NCBI GenBank assembly: GCA_964560875.1 | Contig: CAZLMW010000004.1 | Coordinates: forward strand, 1 to 64,000 | DNA: 64,000 nucleotides | Source of the DNA: CAZLMW01 sp964560875 | GTDB taxonomy: Bacteria; Myxococcota_A; UBA9042 | Direction: 5' to 3' | Shown here: piece after piece, positions 46,722-55,842 of the stretch | How the letters are laid out: each line of letters starts with the position of its first letter | Position numbering within the stretch: the stretch's first letter is position 1 | Notes under the pieces: generated by a model | Databases searched by the model: none | Seen by the model: only the letters and a program-made list of their open reading frames with translations | What the model was told of the DNA's origin: nothing | Made by a program: the position numbers and the translations under genes

Positions 46722-48158
46722 ATGGCACACCCCGGCACGTTCTTCGCGCGGCTCGAGGCTCGGTGCACGTCGATAGGTTCGCTGCTTTGCGTGGGGATCG
46801 ACCCGCACGAGGCCGACATTGGCGGCGGAGGTGCTGACGCTGCCCTCGCTTTCGGTCGCCGCATCATGCGTGCAACGGCGCCCTACGCCGCGGCCTTCAA
46901 GCCAAACGCCGCGTTCTTCGAAGCGCTCGGGCCCGACGGTGTCGCTGCGCTTCACACGCTGATTTCGGAAGCGGACGGTGTGCCGGTCGTGCTCGACGCC
47001 AAGCGCGGCGATATAGGGTCGACGTCAGCCGCCTATGCCCGGGCCGCATTCGACGTCGCCGGCGCCGGTGCGATCACGTTGCAGCCGTACTTGGGCTGGG
47101 AGGCGATGGCACCTTTCCTGACCGATCGTTCCAAGGGATGTTTCGTGCTTTGCCGCACGACGAATCCCGGCGCTGAGCGTCTTCAAGAAGCCGAACTCGC
47201 GTCCGGAAGCACGGTTTTCGAGGCGATCGCCGCTGAGGCCGCCGCACACGCCGCCTCCGACCAGATCGGCTTGGTCGCCGGAGGCACCGCGCCGGAAGCG
47301 ATGGCGAAGATTCGCGCAGTGGCTCCGCGTTCTTGGCTGCTGGTGCCCGGAATCGGAGCGCAAGGCGGGCGTGCCGACCGAGCGGTGGCCGCCGGAATCC
47401 GTGCCGACGGACTGGGCATGCTGGTCTCCGCCTCACGCTCGATCGCCCGCGCCGACGACCCGGCTGCTGCCGCAAGAGAGCTCCGCGACATCGTCGAAAC
47501 GGCGCGAAGAAGCGCCCGCCGACATAACGCCGAACAGCGTTCAGACGCGGTACTGAAAGGTCGCGGGGCTGAAGTTGCCCACGCCTTGCTCGAGATGGGC
47601 TGCGTGCAGTTTGGCGGCTTCACGCTCAAGTCGGGTCTGCACTCGCCGATCTATCTCGACCTGCGCCGCCTGTCCGGCTCGGCCGCTGCCATGAAGACCG
47701 TCGCCGCCGCCTACGTGGATCTCTTGAATCCGCTGCAGTTCGACCGCGTCGCTGCGCTGCCGTACGCCGGTTTGCCGCTCGCTACCGCGGCGTGCCTCCA
47801 GGGCGGGTGGCCGATGATCTACCCGCGCAAAGAACGGAAGGCGCACGGCCGCCGCCAAGCGATCGAGGGTCCGTTCGCCATGGGCGACAAAGCCGTGATC
47901 GTAGATGACCTCGCGACCCGAGGCACCAGCGTCCTCGAAGCCTTGCCGTCTCTGACCAGCGCCGGACTGACCGCGACGGACGTCGTCGTGCTGGTCGATC
48001 GCGCGAGCGGTGCGGGGCGCGCGCTGTCCGAAGCGGGCTTACGGCTTCACTCCGTCGTTGGCCTGCGCGACCTGCTCGGACATTGGCGGGTTACGGGCGC
48101 GGTGGCGGCAGAGCAAATCGAAGAGGTCGAGCAGTTTCTTGACGGTGGGGCTCACTGA
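46722..48158 (+). CDS. pyrFE: bifunctional OMP decarboxylase-orotate phosphoribosyltransferase (PyrF-PyrE fusion)
   Basis: A 478-residue fusion. Residues 1 to about 275 are an OMP decarboxylase of the short-loop (type 2) class with LCVGIDPH, VLDAKRGDIGSTSAAYA (catalytic Lys about 93) and LVPGIGAQGG. Residues about 285-478 are an orotate phosphoribosyltransferase with FTLKSGLHSPIYLDLR and the PRPP loop AVIVDDLATRGTS (about 391). Together they make UMP from orotate. The order is reverse to animal UMP synthase, where OPRT is first. GGAGCTGA before ATG 46722 decides the start. It is one base from pyrD. Confidence 0.93.
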   Translation: MAHPGTFFARLEARCTSIGSLLCVGIDPHEADIGGGGADAALAFGRRIMRATAPYAAAFKPNAAFFEALGPDGVAALHTLISEADGVPVVLDAKRGDIGSTSAAYARAAFDVAGAGAITLQPYLGWEAMAPFLTDRSKGCFVLCRTTNPGAERLQEAELASGSTVFEAIAAEAAAHAASDQIGLVAGGTAPEAMAKIRAVAPRSWLLVPGIGAQGGRADRAVAAGIRADGLGMLVSASRSIARADDPAAAARELRDIVETARRSARRHNAEQRSDAVLKGRGAEVAHALLEMGCVQFGGFTLKSGLHSPIYLDLRRLSGSAAAMKTVAAAYVDLLNPLQFDRVAALPYAGLPLATAACLQGGWPMIYPRKERKAHGRRQAIEGPFAMGDKAVIVDDLATRGTSVLEALPSLTSAGLTATDVVVLVDRASGAGRALSEAGLRLHSVVGLRDLLGHWRVTGAVAAEQIEEVEQFLDGGAH

Positions 48159-48159
48159 G

Positions 48160-49209
48160 ATGGGCGGCCTCATGTGGCGCGGACTTCGGCCGCTGCTATT
48201 CCAGCTTGACCCGGAGCGCGCACATCACATGTCGCTCCGCGCGCTCCGAGCCGCGTCCAATACACCGGTCGGTCGATCGATTCTCCGAACAATGTTTGGG
48301 CCATCGAGTGCATCACCTGTCGAGGTGTTCGGGCTGCGATTTGCGCACGCGGTTGGGCTCGCCGCCGGCTACGACAAGGACGCGACTGCATGGCGTGGGC
48401 TGGCATGCCTTGGGTTCTCCCACGTCGAAATCGGCACCGTTACCCCGCGGCCGCAAGCCGGCAACGCTCGTCCTCGCGTGTTTCGTCTGCCCGCCGACCG
48501 CGGCGTGATCAATCGGCTCGGGTTCCCCAGCGCGGGTATGGAAGTGGTCGCGGCAAACCTGGCGGGACCGAGACCCCGCGACGTGATCCTGGGCGTCAAC
48601 ATCGGCAAGAACAAGGAGACGCCGTTGCCGGACGCCGCGGGCGATTACCTGGTCGTGATGAAGCGCCTCTACAGTCTCGCCGACTACGTCACCGTCAACG
48701 TCAGTTCGCCCAACACGCCCGGGCTGCGCGATTTGCAGGGCGGCGACTACCTGGGCGCGCTGCTGTCCACCTTGGTTTCGAGTCGCGACGAGCTCGCAGG
48801 TAAACACGGACGCAAGCCGCTGTTGGTCAAGCTGGCGCCCGACCTTGACGAAGACGCCCTCTCCGAGTCGTTGGATGCTGTGCAAAGCGCAGGGGTCGAC
48901 GGCGTTATCGCGACAAACACCACGATCGCGCGTGATGGACTGTGTTCCCCGGCCCGCGGCGAAAAGGGCGGCCTGAGCGGTGCGCCATTGACCGACATGA
49001 GCACGACGATGGTGGCCAGGATCTGCGACCGATTGGGCGATTCGATCCCGGTTGTTGGCGTCGGCGGGATCATGAATGCGGACGACGCAGCAGCGAAGTT
49101 GGCCGCTGGCGCAAGGCTCGTCCAGATCTACTCAGGCATGGTCTACGCGGGGCCGTCGATGCCCGGCAAAACCGCGACGGCGTTGGCGCGACGTGTGCTC
49201 ACGGCCTGA
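48160..49209 (+). CDS. pyrD: dihydroorotate dehydrogenase (quinone), class 2
   Basis: A 349-residue FMN enzyme. The N-terminal FQLDPERAHHMSLRALR helix is typical of the membrane-associated class 2 enzymes that pass electrons to quinone, here presumably menaquinone. GLAAGYDKDA, GTVTPRPQ, INRLGFPSAG, NVSSPNTPGLRDLQ with the catalytic Ser, and ATNTTIARDG, GGLSGAPL, VGVGGIM follow. The ATG at 48160 comes one base after the pyrFE stop with GGTGGGG upstream; 48172 is an alternative. It ends 11 bp inside the convergent gene. Confidence 0.94.
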   Translation: MGGLMWRGLRPLLFQLDPERAHHMSLRALRAASNTPVGRSILRTMFGPSSASPVEVFGLRFAHAVGLAAGYDKDATAWRGLACLGFSHVEIGTVTPRPQAGNARPRVFRLPADRGVINRLGFPSAGMEVVAANLAGPRPRDVILGVNIGKNKETPLPDAAGDYLVVMKRLYSLADYVTVNVSSPNTPGLRDLQGGDYLGALLSTLVSSRDELAGKHGRKPLLVKLAPDLDEDALSESLDAVQSAGVDGVIATNTTIARDGLCSPARGEKGGLSGAPLTDMSTTMVARICDRLGDSIPVVGVGGIMNADDAAAKLAAGARLVQIYSGMVYAGPSMPGKTATALARRVLTA

Positions 49210-50230
49210 ACAAGCGCAGCACAAACCCGATTCGGAACCCCATCCGCAAGCTCCACTGGCTGGGGAACTCGTCGCGCCCCGTGATGTATTCGACGTTGAC
49301 CGAGTAGCCGGCCCAGGGCAGCAGCGACCGGATTCGTAGCGACGTAATGCCCAACATCATGCCGGCGCGCACGCCGGCGCGGAGCTTGTCGCGCCATGGA
49401 ACGCCCAGACCGATCGCCGCGACCTCGAAGTCGTAGTTGAAGGTCGGCGTGATGTAACGAAACGTCACCGGGAGCGCACCGAAAAAGTCGACCTCGACCG
49501 ATTCGGCCCGCAGGTCCGGTTTGACCAACGCCGCGCCGCCCAACTCGGGACCAAAACGGATGCTCCATCTTGGATCGAACCCATACCCAAGGGTGATGCG
49601 TCCGGATCCGCCGCCGCCGACCGTATAGCGGCTGCGCAACTGTCGCACGGTGAACAAGCCACCACCCTCTGCGGCGATGACACCGTAGCTGTCGTCTCGG
49701 TGCCGCGCTGAGAAGGTCGGATCGGTCTCCATATAAAACGGACAATCTGTCGGTTTGCGGGCGTGCGATGTCTTGAGCAGGAGTTTGACGCGGTGCAGCG
49801 TCAGCAAGTCGCTGAGGTCATCGAGCGATTTGCCATGGGCGAGCCAGGCGCGCTTGAGGGGGCCGCCTTCGCGCAGGATGCGTATCTCGACGAGTTCGGC
49901 GGCTTTTTCCAAAACTGAACGATCGGCCAAACATACGCTCATCAACGAATCGGTCAGAAGGCCCTGGATCATGTGCTTGTCGATGGTCCAGCCGCGCTGC
50001 TCGCGCAGGTAGACCAGCTTCTCGAGGTCGAAAAGCAGCGCCTCTGCCGCGTCGACGACGGCAGAGCCTTGAATCATGGCCTGAGTCGGTGCACTGGCCG
50101 GACTTGCGGCAGTCGGGATGCCGGCCGGGTCAGCAGAGACCGTCGCGGGTGTCGTCGCGATGTACATGAGGCACAACAGCACCGTCGTGATCCCGCGGTG
50201 GCGCCACGCGCTCTGTCCCGTGTCCATCAT
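49199..50230 (-). CDS. hypothetical exported protein with outer-membrane beta-barrel-like C-terminal half
   Basis: A 343-residue protein with a signal peptide (hydrophobic ITTVLLCLMYIA, cleavage near VSADP), a helical segment (about 40-150), and a C-terminal half of alternating strands ending in WSLRMGFRIGFVLRLFRP, consistent with an outer-membrane barrel. I recognise no family. The start is ATG at 50230 (or 50227); the longer frame up to 50509 lacks a signal. It converges with pyrD with an 11-bp overlap. Its promoter region is shared with the divergent Spy-like gene. Confidence 0.7.
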   Translation of the reverse strand: MMDTGQSAWRHRGITTVLLCLMYIATTPATVSADPAGIPTAASPASAPTQAMIQGSAVVDAAEALLFDLEKLVYLREQRGWTIDKHMIQGLLTDSLMSVCLADRSVLEKAAELVEIRILREGGPLKRAWLAHGKSLDDLSDLLTLHRVKLLLKTSHARKPTDCPFYMETDPTFSARHRDDSYGVIAAEGGGLFTVRQLRSRYTVGGGGSGRITLGYGFDPRWSIRFGPELGGAALVKPDLRAESVEVDFFGALPVTFRYITPTFNYDFEVAAIGLGVPWRDKLRAGVRAGMMLGITSLRIRSLLPWAGYSVNVEYITGRDEFPSQWSLRMGFRIGFVLRLFRP

Positions 50231-50493
50231 CGTTGCTTTACCGTGCACATCGACGCCGCACGATCGCGACGAGCGGCGCCAGCCTACACACTCGGGCGAC
50301 CTAAGGCGAAAGGAGTCCTGGCCGGCAAGAGCGACCGACAACGCCTGACTGAACGGCTTTTTGCAGAAAATGTAGCTCCGCCGATTAACGTCCGCCGCGG
50401 CACTGGCATCTGGATAGTGAACGAGGTCGTCGCAAGCAGCGGCCCCTCCAAACGACCCCCAAATCGCTGCACGGGCAGCCCTCTGGAGTTGAC

Positions 50494-51096
50494 ATGAAAC
50501 GGACCACATTCATCGCTGCGATCGTCTGCGCGTTGGCCATCCCCGCCATCGCATCGGCCGTGCCGCCGGGCGACGACTACAAGAACGAGCGCAAGGCCAA
50601 ACGGGCCAAGTTCATCAAAAAGATGAAACAGCATCGCGCCAAGATGCTGCGCACCAAGATTGGCCTCAGCGAAGCGAAAGCGGCGCGCGTCGAGCGGGTT
50701 ATGGACAAGTTCCACGTCAAGAAGAGGGAGCTCAAGAAGGAGATGCGCGCCAATCACCAGGCGCTTCGCCAGCTGCTCAAGTCCGACAGCCAGGACCAGC
50801 GCGCCTACGGAGTCGCGGTCGACGGGATCGTCGCGTCGCGGGCGCAGCTCGCCAAGCTGCATGACAAACAAATCGCCGCTCTTCGTCGCGTCCTGACTCC
50901 CAAAGAGCAGGCGAAGATGCTCATTGCGATGCACAAGATGAAGCGTCGATTCCGCCACCGGATGCACAAGCGATGGCGCAAGCACAAGCGCGGCAAGCGG
51001 CGCGGCGCGTTTGGCGATGGCCCCGATGCTGACGGTCCGCCGCCGGGCGATTTCGGTCCGCGCGGTGACGGTCCACCGCTGGCACAGCCCGAGTAA
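50494..51096 (+). CDS. Spy/CpxP-like periplasmic protein with basic C-terminus
   Basis: A 200-residue secreted protein. A clear signal peptide ends near AIASAVPP. The mature part is nearly all charged helix. SEAKAARVERVMDKFHVKKR and a later LTPKEQAKMLIAMHKMKRR resemble the two LTxxQ-like motifs of Spy/CpxP-type ATP-independent chaperones and metal-resistance proteins. After these comes an Arg/Lys/His-rich stretch (RRFRHRMHKRWRKHKRGKRR) and a Gly/Pro/Asp tail; the His cluster could bind metal. A strong terminator follows at 51119-51155, so it is a single transcription unit. The chaperone role is inferred. Confidence 0.72.
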   Translation: MKRTTFIAAIVCALAIPAIASAVPPGDDYKNERKAKRAKFIKKMKQHRAKMLRTKIGLSEAKAARVERVMDKFHVKKRELKKEMRANHQALRQLLKSDSQDQRAYGVAVDGIVASRAQLAKLHDKQIAALRRVLTPKEQAKMLIAMHKMKRRFRHRMHKRWRKHKRGKRRGAFGDGPDADGPPPGDFGPRGDGPPLAQPE

Positions 51097-51118
51097 TCGC
51101 GGCTACCAATCGCGCACT

Positions 51119-51155
51119 GAGCCCCGATCGCAAGGTCGGGGCTCGGTTGTTTTTT
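51119..51155 (+). terminator. intrinsic terminator after the Spy-like gene
   Basis: GAGCCCCGA and TCGGGGCTC form a perfect 9-bp stem around an 8-base loop, followed by GGTTGTTTTTT. Confidence 0.9.
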
Positions 51156-51407
51156 GTCATCTCGAACCCAACGCACGGGACCCAAACGCACGCGGTCTGA
51201 GCCCGTTTCGCGCGATGGAGCAGGCGTGCTCCAAGGCGTTGCCGGTGTTGCTGACAGCCAAGGGGATCGCTACGTTTCGCAAAATATGGACGGCTTTCTT
51301 CGAGCGGCTAGCCTCGCCCTCAAGAGTCCGTCGGCCGGCAAACGCCCGGTTCTTTGGCGCGCGGCTGTGCTGGAGTTGCTCGGAAGTAACCTCAAGGAGT
51401 TAGATAC
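51156..51407. other. intergenic region, no gene recognised
   Basis: With the terminator before it, the stretch from 51097 is 311 bp without a supported gene. Short frames at 51011-51403 and 51154-51429 lack family resemblance. GGAG just before 51408 serves the next gene. Confidence 0.5.
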
Positions 51408-53060
51408 ATGCGATTCACCCGGAACATGATCGCGTTCGCCGCGGTAAGTGCGCTCGTCATGGGCGGCTGTGCTGGCGACGACGGCGGCAGCGACGACAAG
51501 AAGACAGAGGACGCTGGTCCCGCTGACGCCACCGCAGACGGCGGCGCAAGCAGCAGCAGCGGCGGCGACGCTTCGGCATCCAGCAGCAGCGGCGGCGACG
51601 CCTCGGCATCCGGCAGCAGCGGTGGCGACGCAGGCGCGTCCAGCAGCAGCAGCAGCGGTGGCGACGCCGGCGGCAAGACCTACAAGCACAACACATGCCC
51701 GGCTCTCGGCGATTGCGTGATCATCGAGTGCGCCAAGGCCGGCTTCAAAGAAGGCTGCCATGCCGGTTGCGTGACAGACGCGGCCCCGGCGGTCCTCCAA
51801 GTAGGCACGCCACTGCTGAGCTGTTCACAAGACAAATGCATCAAGGGCAAGTGCAAGGACGCCAAGAACAAGGCGGAATGCGTTGGCACGTGCATGAACG
51901 AAGCGTGCGGTGCGCAGCTTCTTACCTGCCTCGACGATCCCAAGGCCAAGGGTGACAAGACGTGCTCCGACATCGGTGGTTGCATGGAGAAGTGCGACAA
52001 GCCGTCTGACGGCAAGGTGTTCTCGTGCAACGCCAAGTGCCTCAACAGCGGCGACGCCGCCGCCAAAAGTGCGGTCAAGGCGATGTTCAAGTGCATGGTG
52101 GACAACCCGGTCGATCCGAAGGACCCCGCGTCCAAGAAGAAGCAGGAAGCTGCGTGCACCAAGCCCCTGGTTCAGTGCCTCAACAACGGTACGTGGGGCA
52201 AAGCGACCTGCGGCACCACGTTCGTTTGCTTCGAGAAATGCGACAACGGCAAGGACGATAAGACCGATCCGAAGCCCCCGCCGGGCGGTGGCAAGAGCCC
52301 GGGCGGCGACAACCATGGCGACAAGGGCGACGAAATGGACGGTTGCACGATGAAGTGCCTCGCCGCGTCCAGCGAAAAGGGGCTCGACCTCTTTGGCAAG
52401 CTCGGCATGTGCCACGGCAAGAAAGGCAAGGACGGCAAAGATCCCGATTGCTCCGCTGAGTTGATCGCGTGCATCGACCCGCAGGGCCCGAACACCTGCG
52501 GCGAGACCTTCGGCTGCATGGGCAAGTGTGTCGAAGACGCGGTCAAGGCCGGTCAGAAGAAGGGCGACGCTGAAGGCGCCTGCTCGATCAGCTGTCTCGG
52601 CAAGGCCACGAAGGACGCCGCAGTGGCGTTCTGGGGCCTCGGCAAGGCGTGCGAGGACGGCGGCGACAAATCCGGCTCGGGTGGCTCCGGCGGCGGCGCT
52701 CCCATGCCTGGTGGCGCCACGCCTGTTGACATGGGCCCGTCGCCGATGTGCGTTGACGCCGTAACCAAGTGCGCCAACCCGTCCGGCAAAGACACCTGCA
52801 CGCAGATGCTCGGCTGCATCGACGGCTGCGAGAAGAAGGGCGGTGGCGACGACAACACGCTGCCGTGCGCGATCGGCTGCGTCGCCAAGGCCGACAAGGC
52901 CGAGGTGGCCTCGTTCAAGAAGCTCGCCGAATGCCAGCACACGTGCGCCAAGGGATGCATGAAGGACAAGAATCCCAAGACCTGCACCGACACGTGCATC
53001 GCGAAAGACAAGGGTTGCGCGGACGCAGCGAAGAAATGCGTAGCACCCAAGAAACCGTAG
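51408..53060 (+). CDS. cysteine-rich lipoprotein with Ser/Gly repeat linker
   Basis: A 550-residue predicted lipoprotein (VMGGCAG, Cys21). A Ser/Ala/Gly/Asp linker (about 28-88) is encoded by 30-bp tandem repeats. The rest has regularly spaced Cys residues, but of a different type from the CDDG repeats: units of about 40-90 residues with CxxxCxxxC pairs, such as GGCMEKCDKP, VCFEKCDNG, GCMGKCVEDA and GCIDGCEKKG, each near a TCG/TCT-type start and a later CxxxCL. It resembles no family I can name. It lies between two intrinsic terminators, so it is its own unit. Confidence 0.8.
   Translation: MRFTRNMIAFAAVSALVMGGCAGDDGGSDDKKTEDAGPADATADGGASSSSGGDASASSSSGGDASASGSSGGDAGASSSSSSGGDAGGKTYKHNTCPALGDCVIIECAKAGFKEGCHAGCVTDAAPAVLQVGTPLLSCSQDKCIKGKCKDAKNKAECVGTCMNEACGAQLLTCLDDPKAKGDKTCSDIGGCMEKCDKPSDGKVFSCNAKCLNSGDAAAKSAVKAMFKCMVDNPVDPKDPASKKKQEAACTKPLVQCLNNGTWGKATCGTTFVCFEKCDNGKDDKTDPKPPPGGGKSPGGDNHGDKGDEMDGCTMKCLAASSEKGLDLFGKLGMCHGKKGKDGKDPDCSAELIACIDPQGPNTCGETFGCMGKCVEDAVKAGQKKGDAEGACSISCLGKATKDAAVAFWGLGKACEDGGDKSGSGGSGGGAPMPGGATPVDMGPSPMCVDAVTKCANPSGKDTCTQMLGCIDGCEKKGGGDDNTLPCAIGCVAKADKAEVASFKKLAECQHTCAKGCMKDKNPKTCTDTCIAKDKGCADAAKKCVAPKKP
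51552..51671 (+). repeat. 30-bp tandem repeats in the lipoprotein linker
   Basis: Four consecutive 30-bp units code for variants of SSSGGDASAS in the linker of the lipoprotein; the first two differ at a single base, the third and fourth are diverged. Slippage here would change linker length without breaking frame. Confidence 0.85.
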
Positions 53061-53143
53061 CGCCGTGATGGCGTTGGCCAGCTGAGAAGCCGGTCACACA
53101 GTCCCTGCGCGGATGGTCGCGCCCAACGACCATCCCTTTCCAA

Positions 53144-53187
53144 CCTGCAGCCCGTGAGCCCCCTGCTCGCGGGCTGCAGGCCTTTTT
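53144..53187 (+). terminator. strong intrinsic terminator after the cysteine-rich lipoprotein
   Basis: CCTGCAGCCCGTGAGC and GCTCGCGGGCTGCAGG pair over 16 bp with a single mismatch (53144-53159 and 53165-53180), followed by CCTTTTT. Confidence 0.93.
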
Positions 53188-53336
53188 GGCGGTGTGCGGC
53201 CGCTGGGGCCTCGGGTGCGGATCGTTTGAGTCGGGTTGCCGGAGCAACGAGGAAGCTGCAAGGCACAGCTTTTGAGCGGAGGGCCTCGGGGTCGATGGCA
53301 GTCATGGCGCCCGAGCACGCCGCTAACGTGCCGGTT

Positions 53337-53367
53337 GGTTCGGATTCGGATTCGGATTCGGAGTCGG
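53337..53367. repeat. ATTCGG hexamer repeat
   Basis: GGTTCGGATTCGGATTCGGA and onward: about four tandem ATTCGG units. Its relative at 423-445 is beside the four-helix-bundle remnant. Confidence 0.6.
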
Positions 53368-53545
53368 CGGCCGAGTGACGGACGCGGAAATGGCGGACGA
53401 CGGATTCTCGGAGCTCGGAAGGCGGAACGGCGCCGGGGAGCGTGGATCGGCAGCTCGTTGGGACTCGCCCTGGGGCTCCGGGGCCGGCGACGACGCTCGC
53501 AGCCCCCCATGCTGTGCTCGACCTCCAAAAAGGCGCTCGGCCCGT

Positions 53546-53733
53546 AGAATCGTCTGTACGGGCTGCGTGGACATGCACATCATCCCGCCCGAGACCAACG
53601 AGTCGGGCGTCTTCGCGGACGTTGTCCAGCGGCTCGCGACCGAGTACGGCGAGCTCTTCCGCGTGGTCACGTATGACAGCGGCGCCAACAGCCGCGCCAA
53701 CGCCCGGTTCGAACTCGACCTCGGCCGCCATCC
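53546..53733 (+). pseudogene. possible transposase (DDE-type) fragment
   Basis: One frame reads IVCTGCVDMHIIPPETNE, then FADVVQRLATEYGELFRVVT, then YDSGANSRANARFELDLGRH. This resembles the middle of DDE transposases, where a YDAGA-S--NA motif carries a catalytic Asp. No N- or C-terminal part, inverted repeats or target duplication are visible. It is at best a decayed piece, and the match is from memory, so I hold it loosely. Confidence 0.35.
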
Positions 53734-53838
53734 GATCGAACCTGCCTGGAGCCGCCCTCTGCTTGCCTCGGCGGCGAGGACGTGTAGCCTTGCGGGCCCT
53801 GGCCGACCATTCGTAGCGGTCCAGCATCGGAGTTTCCC

Positions 53839-55776
53839 ATGAGCGAGCAGCCCTCTGTGGCGGCGTCCGCCGACGTCGCTGATCAACCACCTCAAGCCGA
53901 CCTTCCCGATATCATCGATGTCGTCGCCGAGTTGCGCTTTTCCGGCAACGAAGCACCGGCGGATGAATCGCGCGCCGACCGCCTCTACCGCCTGCGCCAC
54001 TCGACGGCGCACATCATGGCGGAAGCGGTCGTACAGCTCTTTGCGGGCGCCAAAGTCGCGACCGGACCGGCGATCGAGCACGGCTTCTACTACGACTTCG
54101 ACCTGCCGCGACCGCTGACGCCCGACGACCTCGGCGCGATCGAGCGGCGCATGAAGAAGATCATCAAGCGGAACTGGCGTTTCGAAGTCGCCACGGTCGG
54201 CATCGAAAAAGCCCGAACGATGTTTGAAGAATGTGGTCAGGCGTACAAGGTCGAGGTGATCGACAGCATCATCGAGCGTCAGGGCGTGCAGGAGGTCACG
54301 CTGTACCGACAGAACAAGTTTGTCGATCTGTGCGCGGGGCCGCACGTCAGCCGCACGAAGGCATGTCGCCACTTCAAGCTCTTGAAGGTCGCAGGCGCGT
54401 ATTGGCGCGGCGACAACGACCGCCCCATGCTGCAGCGAATCTATGGCACTGCGTGGGAGAACCCCGACGATCTCGCCTCCTACCTGGAGTTCCTCGAGGA
54501 GGCCAAGAAGCGCAACCACAAGCGGATCGGTATCGACCTCGACCTGTTCACGTTCAGCCCGCTGGCTCCCGGTGCCGTCTTCTGGTCGCCGCGCGGGTTC
54601 ACGGTGTACCAGCAGTTCCTCGACTACTGGCGCGAAAGCCACAGGGCACGTGGATACCAGGAGATCTTCAATCCGGTCCTCTACAAGAAGGACCTGTATG
54701 AGCGCAGCGGTCACTACCAGCACTACAAAGAGAACATGTTCATCCTCGAGGCGGACGACACCGAGTACTGCCTCAAGCCGATGAACTGCCCGGACACGTT
54801 CCTCTTCTACACGAGCCGGAGGCGCTCATTCCGCGAGCTGCCGCTACGAGTCAGCGAAGGGGGAATCCTGCACCGCAACGAGCTGACGGGCGCGCTCAAC
54901 GGTCTGTTCCGCGTGCGTCAGTTCACGCAGGACGACGCACACATCTTCGTGACCGAGGACCAGGTCCAAGATGAGATGGCCGAGCTGATCGATATTTCGC
55001 GAAAGCTCTACGATCTCTTTGAGATCCAATACGATTTTGCGCTGTCGACGCGGCCCGACGACTTCATGGGCGAGCCGGAACTCTGGGATGAGGCAGAAGT
55101 GGCGCTGGCCGCCGCGCTGGATCGCCACGTTGGCGAAGGCAACTACCGAATCGAAGAGGGCGACGGCGCTTTCTATGGACCGAAAATCGACATTCAACTG
55201 ACCGATTGCCTCGGTCGAAAGTGGCAGTGCGGAACGCTCCAGCTCGACTTCCAGCAGCCGATCAATTTCGACATGAAGTACGTCGGCAGCGACAACCAGG
55301 CCCACCGCCCGATCGTCATTCACCGCGCGATCTTTGGCAGCTTCGAGCGCTTCTTTGGCATCCTGCTCGAACATACAGCTGGCGCGCTTCCGACATGGCT
55401 CAGCCCCGTTCAGGCGGTTGTGATTCCGATCTCCGACAAGGTGCTCGACTACGCCAACGAGGTGCACGGCAAGCTGGCCGCCGCCGGAATCCGTGTCGAC
55501 GTCGACGATCGCAACCAGAAGATGGGCTACAAGGTGCGAGAAGCCGAGCTTCGCAAGGTGCCGTACATGCTTGTTGTCGGTGAGCGTGAGCGCGAGTCCG
55601 GTATCGCGAACTTGCGCACGTACCTGGACGGCAAGCGCGGCGAAGTCACGCTGGATGCGGTGCGAGATGAGATTGTCGCGGCGATTGCCAGTCGCACGTT
55701 CGACATTGAAGTGAAGCCGCTTCGGGCGTTTGACGACGCCGACTCGACGGCCGGCAACGAAGACCAGGACTACTAG
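53839..55776 (+). CDS. thrS: threonyl-tRNA synthetase
   Basis: A 645-residue class II synthetase. The editing domain has HSTAH near residue 54 and the CAGPH motif. The catalytic core has the zinc Cys in MNCP (about 315), motif 2 with GILHRNE, VRQFTQDDAHIF, and motif 3 GSFERFFGILLEH. The anticodon-binding domain is at the end (VRVDVDDRNQKMGYKVREAE-like stretch). Only about 50 residues precede the editing domain, too few and too unlike for the usual TGS domain, and there is an extra acidic tail of about 15 residues. It is an essential housekeeping gene. GGAG lies before the ATG. It is convergent with the kinase gene. Confidence 0.95.
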   Translation: MSEQPSVAASADVADQPPQADLPDIIDVVAELRFSGNEAPADESRADRLYRLRHSTAHIMAEAVVQLFAGAKVATGPAIEHGFYYDFDLPRPLTPDDLGAIERRMKKIIKRNWRFEVATVGIEKARTMFEECGQAYKVEVIDSIIERQGVQEVTLYRQNKFVDLCAGPHVSRTKACRHFKLLKVAGAYWRGDNDRPMLQRIYGTAWENPDDLASYLEFLEEAKKRNHKRIGIDLDLFTFSPLAPGAVFWSPRGFTVYQQFLDYWRESHRARGYQEIFNPVLYKKDLYERSGHYQHYKENMFILEADDTEYCLKPMNCPDTFLFYTSRRRSFRELPLRVSEGGILHRNELTGALNGLFRVRQFTQDDAHIFVTEDQVQDEMAELIDISRKLYDLFEIQYDFALSTRPDDFMGEPELWDEAEVALAAALDRHVGEGNYRIEEGDGAFYGPKIDIQLTDCLGRKWQCGTLQLDFQQPINFDMKYVGSDNQAHRPIVIHRAIFGSFERFFGILLEHTAGALPTWLSPVQAVVIPISDKVLDYANEVHGKLAAAGIRVDVDDRNQKMGYKVREAELRKVPYMLVVGERERESGIANLRTYLDGKRGEVTLDAVRDEIVAAIASRTFDIEVKPLRAFDDADSTAGNEDQDY

Positions 55777-55842
55777 GCATTGCGATGAATCGGCATGATC
55801 AGATGATGATCATACCAATTGGGCGGCTCGCTTCCTTTGGGG

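Larger units (their letters stand above)
53188..53838. other. gene-poor stretch before thrS
   Basis: About 650 bp with a hexamer array (53337-53367) and a transposase-like fragment (about 53546-53733), otherwise nothing recognisable. Long open frames occur on both strands, but their translations look like high-GC shadows. GGAG before 53839 serves thrS. Confidence 0.5.

Noticed and set aside
53375..53842. 155-residue frame before thrS as a complete gene
   Set aside because: Only its middle resembles a transposase; both ends look random and no ribosome site was seen, so only the fragment is reported.
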